Below are positions 1 through 7,936 of a stretch of DNA of 64,000 nucleotides, piece after piece. A program made the translations under genes and the position numbers. The notes below the pieces were generated by a model. The model was given only the letters and a program-made list of their open reading frames with translations. It had not been told where the DNA came from and did no database searches. Positions within the stretch are counted from its first letter, which is position 1, and every line of letters begins with the position of its first letter. The DNA lies in assembly GCA_964486335.1 (NCBI GenBank), contig CAZAMB010000004.1:191824-255823 (forward strand), read 5' to 3'. The stretch is from CAZAMB01 sp964486335 (GTDB lineage: Bacteria; Planctomycetota; Phycisphaerae; UBA1845).

Positions 1-126
1 GTCCGACACGGACGCCGCTTCGGCCTGCAACACAGCCCGACCGCGAGCCAGAATCGAATGACTGTTGGCCGGAGCCTTAGCCAAATGGGGCGACGGATCC
101 GAGAGTTTGTCTACCGCTGTCCTCAT
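1..126 (-). CDS. Possible KpsF/GutQ-type arabinose-5-phosphate isomerase, N-terminus only
   Basis: An open frame of 42 codons begins at an ATG read from position 126 and runs off the left edge without a stop. The segment ILARGRAVLQAEAASVSD resembles the first helix of KpsF/GutQ (KdsD) sugar-phosphate isomerases, which precedes their SIS domain. Those enzymes interconvert ribulose-5-phosphate and arabinose-5-phosphate for Kdo synthesis. The SIS domain itself lies outside the window, so the call rests on a short N-terminal likeness. The gene lies 155 bp downstream of the 331-aa exported protein on the same strand and may be the last gene of the pilus operon or a separate unit. Confidence 0.42.
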   Translation of the reverse strand, partial: MRTAVDKLSDPSPHLAKAPANSHSILARGRAVLQAEAASVSD

Positions 127-281
127 GGAACATGATTATCCGGCAAAACAACCCAAGACTCAATCAGCGTGATCGTGACAGGCGATTGGGTCAAACTCGG
201 CATTTTGCACACACTTCGCTCGATTCATCGGCGTTTTCTTGCCCTGTCCGACAGGTTCATGGGATCCATAAATCAGTAGGT

Positions 282-1277
282 TCAGGGCATGACTTGGGTT
301 GGCTTGCCTTCCTGTATTCGAACTTGCTCGCGATTCACCCCTTCTCGTGAAAGCGCTTCAATGATTTCATCGACGCGCGACTTCGGCACGCCGGCATCGG
401 GTCGAATCACGACGGAGACGGCTCGGCCGCCAGCCAGCTCCGCACGAGCCGACGCCGCGATCTCCTCTGTACGCACTCGCTCTCCCTGCCGCCGAAGCGT
501 CCCGTCGTCGGCAACCGTCAACAAAAGGACGTGGCGCTCGGCGCTACGAATGGAAAGCGTGCATTTCGTGCCCTTTGGGGGAATGGCCTCCGTATTGGCT
601 TTGAGCCAAAGTTGTTCGTTGTCGGCGCTGTGCGATGACTTCAGCCCGATCAACGCGGAATCGAAATCCACAACGCATGCGACCGTGCCGTCGCCATCCG
701 CGGCGAATCGATCCTTGCTTATCACCCTTGATCCGCAAAACACCCAATCGAGTTTTTGCACGACCTGGCCCGTTGCCGCGTCGGCAAACCATGATTCTAC
801 GGATTCGAGTTTCTCATCCTTCCATTCGTTACAACGCACTTCCAAAGTCAGCAGTTCGCCGGAGGCCGGTTTCCAGCGGTCGGACTTTTCGTCGAATTCG
901 ACGGGCGAGCCCGGCTCAAGCCCTACGAGTCCCATTGCTTGAAAAATGTGAACCGGCCTGGCGGCGACGACGAGGATGCTTTCGTGTTCGCGCGATCTTG
1001 GGCTGCAAGCGAGAAGCTCCAGCGGACCTTCGCGAAGGGCAACCTCGGCATCCAATTCAACCGTGCCCTGAACCCAAAGTATGCGAATTCCCGGTGCGAA
1101 GTCCCGGATCGGTCGGCCTTGAGCGTCTTGCGGCTTGACGGAAGTTTCCGACGGGTCCTGCGCGGCATTGGCCAATGAAACGATCAGGGTCAGGAGTCCA
1201 ACAAGGAAGACAATCCACATGCGCCGAACAAGTCGCGTCCCGAGGCCGACGCCAATCTGCATTCCGCGAGAGGCCAT
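282..1277 (-). CDS. Exported protein of the pilus operon with an ExbD-like C-terminal segment
   Basis: A 331-aa protein with a basic N-terminus, a hydrophobic stretch at about residues 20-37 (WIVFLVGLLTLIVSL) and a likely signal-peptidase site after ANA. The middle region is unrecognised and looks like beta-rich periplasmic sequence. The last 60 residues (VVIRPDAGVPKSRVDEIIEAL) resemble the periplasmic end of ExbD/TolR proteins, where a conserved Asp-containing strand is followed by a helix. There is no ExbD-type membrane Asp region, so it is not a complete ExbD. It follows the secretin gene by 31 bp on the same strand, which suggests a role in or near the secretin complex. Internal ATG codons at residues 6 and 20 are alternative starts. 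Confidence 0.7.
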   Translation of the reverse strand: MASRGMQIGVGLGTRLVRRMWIVFLVGLLTLIVSLANAAQDPSETSVKPQDAQGRPIRDFAPGIRILWVQGTVELDAEVALREGPLELLACSPRSREHESILVVAARPVHIFQAMGLVGLEPGSPVEFDEKSDRWKPASGELLTLEVRCNEWKDEKLESVESWFADAATGQVVQKLDWVFCGSRVISKDRFAADGDGTVACVVDFDSALIGLKSSHSADNEQLWLKANTEAIPPKGTKCTLSIRSAERHVLLLTVADDGTLRRQGERVRTEEIAASARAELAGGRAVSVVIRPDAGVPKSRVDEIIEALSREGVNREQVRIQEGKPTQVMP

Positions 1278-1308
1278 GACAACTCGGAGGCGACGTCGCG
1301 ATCAACCG

Positions 1309-4300
1309 TTAACGCTGCGAAAACGACGGAAACGCCAGTTCTTCCTGCTCGCTCTGAATCATGATCTTCGGCTTGATCAGAATGAGAAGCGTCTGCTCGT
1401 CCTTCACCGTTGATCGCGACGAATAAGCGCGTTTGAGAATCGGGATCTTCGACAGAATGGGTACGCCAGCCTCGACCTCGGTTTCGCTGGCGAGCTTTTG
1501 GCCGCCGATCAACAACGTCCCGCCGTCGGGCACCGAAACGGTCGTTTGGATGCGCTGGCTCGACAGCGTCGGAACCTGAATGAATGCGGCCAGCGCCGCT
1601 CCACCTCCGAAACCGCCGCCCGCAACGCCTCCGGAGAACGGAATGGTCTGCAAATCGAGCAATCGGGTTACGCCGGGTCGTAGCGTCATCGTGACGTATC
1701 GCTTGTCGGAGGTTACCGTCGCATTCACGTCGAGCACGGCACCGGAGTCGATCGTTCCAACCTGCGGCGCTTGAGCGACCGCGCCGGTACCAACGACTGG
1801 ATTCAACTGACTTACGAAATTCTGCTGAATCGTCACGGCCACCCACGATCGTTGACCGTTAAACAATACTAATTGCGGAGCGGTCAGTACGGTCGTCCGC
1901 GAATCGGCCTGGGTCGCACGAATAAGGAAGTCCACTTGAATGTTGTCGAGAAAACTCCCAAAAATGCTAAGCGCCGGAGGAAGCGCTTGTCCGGCGAAGC
2001 TTCCGGGAACGTCGCTTCCGAGGTTCGATGGATCAGTGAAAGAAGACAGCCGGTTTACGATTGGCACCGGCGTCGACTGACTTCCACTGCCGCCTCCGCG
2101 CTGCGGAACGAGGTACGGCTGATTGTACGGCTGAGCAATCGCACCTCCGGGCGGCGTTCCGATGTTCGCGGTCCCCAAGGCCGGCGTCGCCGGCGTGAAT
2201 CCAAGCCTGGAGAACGATCTCGGAAGAAGCAGTGGGCTTCCCAACACCGGATCGGTAACCGGTCCGCCTGCGCCGGGAATGTAATCAAAGCCCGCGTTTC
2301 CGCTATTCAGGACGATATCAAGGTCCATCCCGAGTTCTTCGAGATAATGGCTGGAAACAGTGATGAACCTCGCCTCAACGGCGATCTGGATCGCTCTTTG
2401 ATCTCGAAGCTTGCCCAGCAGGTCGCCGATGGCTCGCTGGCCTGCCGTGTTCTGCGTGATGACAAGCTGCCCGTTGATTTCCGAGATATTTCCAATCGTG
2501 CCGCCCCGATCCCGCCAACTTCCGGGCGCGACCGTGTCCTCGATCAATTGGATGATTTCACGGACTCTTCTGGCCCGGCCGGGATCGGGAGGCGAAGTTT
2601 CGCCGTCGTCATCCGCATCGGACCACGGCGAGGCCGACGCCGGGCTCGTTGGACTGTTCGCGACGTTGCGACTGTTCGCCGCGGTAAGGTCCTTCATTGG
2701 CGGGTCATTAAAATTTGGAATCTCCATCAACAGATCATTGATATCGTATACGACCTGATAGGTATTTTGGTCCAGCGTTTCGCGCGTAGCGATGACAATC
2801 GCCTCATCGGTGACGTCAAATCCAAGCTCGACGGCGCCGCCGCTCGCCTGATCGAGAACTTCCGTCAACGCTCGCCGCAATGAAATCTCATTGGGAACGC
2901 GTAGCGAAATAGGAGTGATGCGATCGATATTCACACGCTGAAGGTCGTGCCACTTGACGATCACGTTCAGGTTCTGTGCCGAAGCCAGCTTTTCGATCAC
3001 CTGGTCGAAGGGCATTTGCTCAAAATGGATCGGCACGGGGGAGTCCAGCGCCGAAATCAGCGTGCCGCGCCGAATTAGCGACGAGCCTCGCCGTTCCGGC
3101 CTTGCCATGATCTCGTTCCAGTCTTTCGGATACCGCAGAAGGTCGGCCCAGGGAATCTTGGAATCTTCCACGTCGTTGAGGGACCGCTGTGTCTCGCGAC
3201 TGAAATCGTCTCGCAACTCGCGCCCCCGTCGAAACTCACGAAGCACTTCCAGATCGTCCATCATCCAACGTGCTTCCTGATACTTCGGATCAATGACCGT
3301 GACTTGCTTGAGCACATTGATAGCTGCGTTCAAATCACCATCCCGGCGATGCTGAACGGCCTGTTCCATCAACTTCTGCACCTGCTGACGCCGATTTTCC
3401 TCGTCTTCCCGCAAGCGGGCCGCACGTTGTTCTTCGATCTGGCGACGAACTTCGGCGACCTTTCGCTCGTTGTATTCCCTTTCCGCAGCGGCGACGAACG
3501 CCGCCAGCGCATCAGCCTCACTTCGCAAACTCTCGTACAGTGAGACCGGATCCGCAAATTGTTTCGCCGATTCAACGATTTGATTGGATCGAACCACAAG
3601 CTGATTTGCCTCTTCAAACCGCTCGCTGGCAACCTGGTCACGAATGCGCGACTCGACATCGCGGTATTCGGCCTGGGCACGCTGCCAATTAATGGCATCC
3701 TCGCGCTTGATCCGCGCGATCAGCGATTCCGGCGCGACTCCGGAAACATTTTGCCGGTGCTGCGCGACCTGCCGAAGTCCGTCGTTGGCCTCCGGAAATC
3801 CCGGAACCAAATCCAGTGCTTGATTGAATAGCCGCTCCGCCTCGTCGAGACGACCACCGCGCAACATATCGTTGCCTTCGGTGGTCAATGCTTTGGCTCG
3901 CTCGGTGTCGGCCGGGGTTCCACCGCCCCCGCCACCCTTCACTGCCTCCATAGGGGCTTCTTTGGTCGCCGCCGGTGCCGGGCTCGCATTCGCGTCCGAC
4001 GGCGCATCTGATTGAATCTCGAGCTTTAGCCCCGCCGCAGCCTCACGAACATCCTGCGGCGCGTATTCATTCCCGAGTACGGCTTCGAGGAGACTCATAG
4101 CCTTGGCCGAGTCTCCATCCCGACGTGCCTGCTGTGCAGCCTCAAATTCGTTTTGGGCTTTGTCGACCATCTTAATGGCCGTTTGCACGCGCGACATGTA
4201 GTCGTCTCGCTTGGTTTGATCTTCAGCACTCAGCGAGCCCCGATCGACCCCCGTCAGCAATTCCTGGGCTCCAAGGTAGTCTCCATCATGGAAACGCTTG

Positions 4301-4416
4301 ATCGCGGTTTGCAGGTTTTCCGAAGGTTCCTGAGCCGCGACTTGACTGATCAAGGCACACAAAACGGTCAGTGTGGCCGCCGGCACAATTCGTTGAAATG
4401 ATCGATAGCAACGCAA
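1309..4416 (-). CDS. Secretin (PilQ/GspD family) with N-terminal TPR and coiled-coil region
   Basis: A 1035-aa outer-membrane secretin. Residues 1-28 form a signal peptide ending in VAAQ. Residues 30-400 hold TPR-like repeats (for example GGRLDEAERLFNQALDLVP) and a charged coiled coil. A secretin/TonB short N-terminal-like domain follows at about 440-560, then an N-domain. The C-terminal third is the secretin core, with the signatures SVPDGGTLLIGGQK and GVPILSKIPILKRAY near the end. It should form the multimeric gate for a type IV pilus or type II-like system. The start is a TTG at 4416: AAGGAG lies six bases upstream and the signal peptide begins directly there. The long TPR/coiled-coil front is unusual for PilQ, which normally carries AMIN domains. 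Confidence 0.92.
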   Translation of the reverse strand: MRCYRSFQRIVPAATLTVLCALISQVAAQEPSENLQTAIKRFHDGDYLGAQELLTGVDRGSLSAEDQTKRDDYMSRVQTAIKMVDKAQNEFEAAQQARRDGDSAKAMSLLEAVLGNEYAPQDVREAAAGLKLEIQSDAPSDANASPAPAATKEAPMEAVKGGGGGGTPADTERAKALTTEGNDMLRGGRLDEAERLFNQALDLVPGFPEANDGLRQVAQHRQNVSGVAPESLIARIKREDAINWQRAQAEYRDVESRIRDQVASERFEEANQLVVRSNQIVESAKQFADPVSLYESLRSEADALAAFVAAAEREYNERKVAEVRRQIEEQRAARLREDEENRRQQVQKLMEQAVQHRRDGDLNAAINVLKQVTVIDPKYQEARWMMDDLEVLREFRRGRELRDDFSRETQRSLNDVEDSKIPWADLLRYPKDWNEIMARPERRGSSLIRRGTLISALDSPVPIHFEQMPFDQVIEKLASAQNLNVIVKWHDLQRVNIDRITPISLRVPNEISLRRALTEVLDQASGGAVELGFDVTDEAIVIATRETLDQNTYQVVYDINDLLMEIPNFNDPPMKDLTAANSRNVANSPTSPASASPWSDADDDGETSPPDPGRARRVREIIQLIEDTVAPGSWRDRGGTIGNISEINGQLVITQNTAGQRAIGDLLGKLRDQRAIQIAVEARFITVSSHYLEELGMDLDIVLNSGNAGFDYIPGAGGPVTDPVLGSPLLLPRSFSRLGFTPATPALGTANIGTPPGGAIAQPYNQPYLVPQRGGGSGSQSTPVPIVNRLSSFTDPSNLGSDVPGSFAGQALPPALSIFGSFLDNIQVDFLIRATQADSRTTVLTAPQLVLFNGQRSWVAVTIQQNFVSQLNPVVGTGAVAQAPQVGTIDSGAVLDVNATVTSDKRYVTMTLRPGVTRLLDLQTIPFSGGVAGGGFGGGAALAAFIQVPTLSSQRIQTTVSVPDGGTLLIGGQKLASETEVEAGVPILSKIPILKRAYSSRSTVKDEQTLLILIKPKIMIQSEQEELAFPSFSQR

Positions 4417-4422
4417 CGCAAG

Positions 4423-4428
4423 CTCCTT
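4423..4428 (-). promoter_or_regulatory. Ribosome binding site deciding the TTG start of the secretin gene
   Basis: On the minus strand AAGGAG lies six bases before the TTG at 4416. No in-frame ATG precedes the hydrophobic signal peptide, so this site supports TTG initiation. Confidence 0.6.
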
Positions 4429-4661
4429 CTTTTCAGGGGCCGATGAACGACGCTCGACGCTTCACGGTAACGGAACGGTCCGTGCATTCCGGGGTACGAT
4501 CCTACCGTTGTGGGTGTCGATTTCCTTTCCCAAACCCGATGAGCTCCCGTATTCCGCCAGCGCCTCGCGGACGCGAAAGCTCTTCGATTCTAGGTCGCGG
4601 ACGAAAGCCCCGCAACCCGCAGGAACCGCGTGCATGGTGAACCGGCCCAACCCCCTATCCG

Positions 4662-6518
4662 TTAACGACGCGGCGTGAATACGATAATGCTACGCTTGTC
4701 CGGGTGAGCCTTGTCCAATGGGACGATCCGCTCGAACGGCCGACCCTGCGAATCGACAAACACGGCGGCCGTTGTGTTCTCCGGCGACCCAAACTTTACG
4801 CCGCTGGCCGTCAAACCACTCTTTCGATCCCTGAAGGGCCGGGCGAAATCAAGGTCCATGAGCATCGCATCGGCCTCAAACGTGACCAGCGGAGTGTCGG
4901 CGACATGGCGATCCTGAAGATTCGGGACCGGCGTTCGCGTTTCATGGATCAGCTTTTCGCCTTCCGTGAACTTGGCAGTACCGGATTTGACCCAAACACC
5001 GTCGTACCAGCGATAAAACTCCACGCTGGCTTCCCGGCGCTTCGGGTCATCCCGCGTGACAAAGAAAAGTGAGTCTTCCGGAATGGTGACCGCATCGACC
5101 GGATCGGACCAGTCGCTGGCGACAATGAGCACGCCCGCATCCGCCGGATCCTCGAAGCTTTCCGGCAGCGCCGCCAGACGATTCAGGATGCGCACTCGCA
5201 TTCGATACTGATAGGTAGCCCCGCTGGCCACACTGCCGACGGCCGCATCATGGACCCAGATCTGCTGCTTGGGCGACTTATCCCGCACGACCGTCGCCTG
5301 GGCCCCCTTGGGATCCGCGCCTTGCGGCCCGGGACGCTGTCCGCCTCCATGGGCGATGTCCTGCTGCGCAAGATCCGCCTCTTGTTTCAGCATTCTTGCC
5401 TTTTGCTTCAGGTCGGCGGGCGCGTTCGGGTTTGTTTCGATGCCGAACGCAATATTGTAAGCGTTCAAGGCGTCGTTTCGTGATCGTGATTTCTTTGCGT
5501 CTTCGAGAAGCTTTCGAGCGCCTTCGAGTTCCAGATTGAGAAAATCTGCCTGCGTCTGCGGCGCTTTTTGCGTTTCCTTTGCGGGTTCAACCTGCTTCAG
5601 CCCATACCGATCTTCGGGTGATGTTTTCGGTGGATCCTTGGGGTGCAAATACTCGTCATCCTGTTTCATGACTTCTTCGTAGGACGAAATCACGGGAAAC
5701 CGCCAAGGGTTTTCATCGCGAACCGTTTCCGCCGGCAGCGGCCGAATGATGCCCAATTGCACCGCCGGCTCGGCGATTTCCGCCTCGTATTTCTCAAAAC
5801 GTGATCGGTCGTCCTTGTGAAACTCGACCTGAGCACCATCCTGCGTCATCCGCATTTCGGGCGGCGACGGCAAACGAAAGGTCGGCCACGGCGTGATCGG
5901 CGTCCAATCCACGTCCGACCAGCTTCCGTCCGAACGTCGAATCCGACGCTCGAGTTCCGGAGGCATGAAGACCACGTCCGCCTTTGTCGCACCCCAGGTG
6001 CGACGCTGAAGTTCGGAAAGGGCCTTTACATCCTGAACGACCGAAACCGTGACCCAGTTCGCGGGAACGCGCGACGTCGAAAGATCACTATTTTGAATTA
6101 ACAGGGTACTTCGGCCAAAAGTCGCGGCGGGCTTTTCGGGACGCTGAATCTGGACAAGCGTCGCGCGCCCGACAACGGCTTCCGGACTATCGATCAATGG
6201 AACCGGCGGCCCCAAGGCGACCGCAAGCGGCAACGGGTCCGCCTTGAGCGGCGCCCTTTGCTTCAGAAACTCGTCAATCAATGGCTCAGCGGCAGTTTCC
6301 TGAGGCGAAGCGTTTCGAATTCGATCGGCGATTTCCACTGCTTTCTGAGCCAGGCGGGCGTCCACGGATCGAGGCGCGACGGCCTCCCCCCCGAGTACGA
6401 TTTTGTTAGGCGACGAGAAAACGTATTTGACCGCCACGGCGATCAAAAGGAGCAAGGCAATGCCTAGAACCGCCTTTTCCGCATGCCGCTCGATCGGATT
6501 GACCAGTTGTTTCGCCAT
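4662..6518 (-). CDS. Single-span membrane protein of the pilus operon (position of Amuc_1099)
   Basis: A 618-aa protein with a short cytoplasmic N-terminus and one transmembrane helix at about residues 16-34 (VLGIALLLLIAVAVKYVF), so most of it faces the periplasm. A Gln/Lys-rich helical stretch lies at about residues 300-390. The C-terminal part has a fibronectin-like pattern (YQYRMRVRILNRLAAL, DWSDPVDAVTIP). No catalytic motif is visible. It lies between the PilO-like protein and the secretin, the place held by a protein of unknown function (Amuc_1099) in the pilus-associated locus of Akkermansia. A role as a periplasmic connector between inner-membrane platform and secretin is an inference. 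It ends 245 bp before the secretin gene. Confidence 0.75.
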   Translation of the reverse strand: MAKQLVNPIERHAEKAVLGIALLLLIAVAVKYVFSSPNKIVLGGEAVAPRSVDARLAQKAVEIADRIRNASPQETAAEPLIDEFLKQRAPLKADPLPLAVALGPPVPLIDSPEAVVGRATLVQIQRPEKPAATFGRSTLLIQNSDLSTSRVPANWVTVSVVQDVKALSELQRRTWGATKADVVFMPPELERRIRRSDGSWSDVDWTPITPWPTFRLPSPPEMRMTQDGAQVEFHKDDRSRFEKYEAEIAEPAVQLGIIRPLPAETVRDENPWRFPVISSYEEVMKQDDEYLHPKDPPKTSPEDRYGLKQVEPAKETQKAPQTQADFLNLELEGARKLLEDAKKSRSRNDALNAYNIAFGIETNPNAPADLKQKARMLKQEADLAQQDIAHGGGQRPGPQGADPKGAQATVVRDKSPKQQIWVHDAAVGSVASGATYQYRMRVRILNRLAALPESFEDPADAGVLIVASDWSDPVDAVTIPEDSLFFVTRDDPKRREASVEFYRWYDGVWVKSGTAKFTEGEKLIHETRTPVPNLQDRHVADTPLVTFEADAMLMDLDFARPFRDRKSGLTASGVKFGSPENTTAAVFVDSQGRPFERIVPLDKAHPDKRSIIVFTPRR

Positions 6519-6612
6519 TTTTCTTTCGTTCTATTTCCTGCCGCGCTGAGCGCGCTGTCAATCAGAATTCAACCATTTCCAAGTTAGGGCCAGCATGGCT
6601 GCCAGCAGTCGA

Positions 6613-7890
6613 TCAGGGTTGGTTGCCGGCCGGTGCCGGCTCGGGACACGGAATCACGTATTTCTCACAAACTTCTCGAGGCATCCACTTTCGAAACGTC
6701 TCACCGAGCATGACAAACTCAAACTCCAGCAACACGTTCACTGTTGGTTCGGAACCGTAAATCTTTCCGACCAGCGAAACGTTGGGAGGGACCTCTTTGT
6801 AGGCGACCCGCACCAGCGTAAAGAAACTGTTGTTCGTGATCTTCTCGATCAGCGCAGTGATATCCCGCTGATCCATGACCATCTTGACCGCGATTTGGAC
6901 CGCCTCGAAAAACGGTCCCGAAGCGGTATGCGTGAACACCGTCTCGGCTGTTCCGGCGGGCAAAGCCGCCAAATATCCTCCGGCTTCCGGGACCGCATAC
7001 AGCTCGCCTTCAGGTGGCACATAGAGTCCCGATCCGAAACGAATGGAAATGAGATCCTTCACGGGCATGTTGCCCACCCAGGGATCCTTTCCTTCCGCCT
7101 TGGCCGCCTCGGCTGCGGACTTGTTTAACTCGACGATCGCGTTGACGATGTGCCGTTGAATCCAATACCCCACCTGGGCACGCCAAATATCCTCTGGATA
7201 CGGGGCGTCGACTGTTCCCGTGTCCTTCAGCGTTGGATAAAAATCAAGGCTCGAAACGCGCTCATTGATTTTTTCATCCCACCAGGGAACGGCATAACAC
7301 GAAATGCGCTGCGCGGCCTGAATGTCGGCGCGAACCTTGGAATCTTGCCGAACGCCCGCCCGCGTGAGGATCCCCGCCGAATTCCGCGGTTCTCCGCTCA
7401 ATTCTTCCGCCAGCTTGCCGTCGCCCGCCCCGCCGCCGAACCTCGCTACTTCCGCGCGTTCGTCCTCGATCTTGCGGCGCATCAATTCAACATCCGCGGC
7501 TGTCGCGGGCCCGCCCGAATTCAATGCCGAAAGCAAATCCCGCATCGCCGCATTGTAGGCCGTGCGAAACTCGATGCGCTTGAGTGGCGGACCATCCGGA
7601 AAGACGCCTTCGACCAGCGGCGTCATTCCCGCGTACATGGTCTGGGCTTGTTCAAGCATTTTGTTGCGATCGTCCAGAACGGCCTGGATTCGCCGCTCTT
7701 CGGCTTCGATCACGTCTTTGTTTACCGGCCTCGACTGAAGCGATTCCAGGCTCTGAAACATGCTTTCGGCGCGCTTCATCTCTTCAAGTACCTTGGGCAT
7801 GGCCTGAAGACCTGTGATTCCCAAGGCAATCCCAGCCGCGCCGCCAAGGGCCGAAAGAATGTAAAACAGATGCCGCTTCAGGAAATCCAT
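6613..7890 (-). CDS. PilO/Amuc_1100-like pilus assembly membrane protein
   Basis: A 425-aa protein with an N-terminal membrane helix at about residues 8-29, a helical region with coiled-coil character at 33-90, and a periplasmic domain ending in a Pro-rich tail (PCPEPAPAGNQP). The segment IAVKMVMDQRDITALIEKI, followed by beta strands, resembles the ferredoxin-like fold of PilO-type proteins and Amuc_1100. It is encoded directly after the PilM-PilN-like gene with a 46-bp gap, the position PilO normally takes. Sequence similarity to classical PilO is low, so the call rests on topology, fold pattern and position. Its expected role is to bridge the cytoplasmic PilM ring and the secretin. Confidence 0.65.
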   Translation of the reverse strand: MDFLKRHLFYILSALGGAAGIALGITGLQAMPKVLEEMKRAESMFQSLESLQSRPVNKDVIEAEERRIQAVLDDRNKMLEQAQTMYAGMTPLVEGVFPDGPPLKRIEFRTAYNAAMRDLLSALNSGGPATAADVELMRRKIEDERAEVARFGGGAGDGKLAEELSGEPRNSAGILTRAGVRQDSKVRADIQAAQRISCYAVPWWDEKINERVSSLDFYPTLKDTGTVDAPYPEDIWRAQVGYWIQRHIVNAIVELNKSAAEAAKAEGKDPWVGNMPVKDLISIRFGSGLYVPPEGELYAVPEAGGYLAALPAGTAETVFTHTASGPFFEAVQIAVKMVMDQRDITALIEKITNNSFFTLVRVAYKEVPPNVSLVGKIYGSEPTVNVLLEFEFVMLGETFRKWMPREVCEKYVIPCPEPAPAGNQP

Positions 7891-7936
7891 TCACGCGCTC
7901 TCCAAATCTACAACAGGCACCATTTGGATCGTGGAA

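Noticed and set aside
1873..2883. 336-codon plus-strand frame opposite the secretin gene
   Set aside because: It is a high-GC shadow frame with a random, Arg-rich composition, and the secretin on the other strand is unmistakable.
4462..4650. 62-codon minus-strand frame between the 618-aa protein gene and the secretin gene
   Set aside because: It has no domain likeness, and the composition does not support a real gene.
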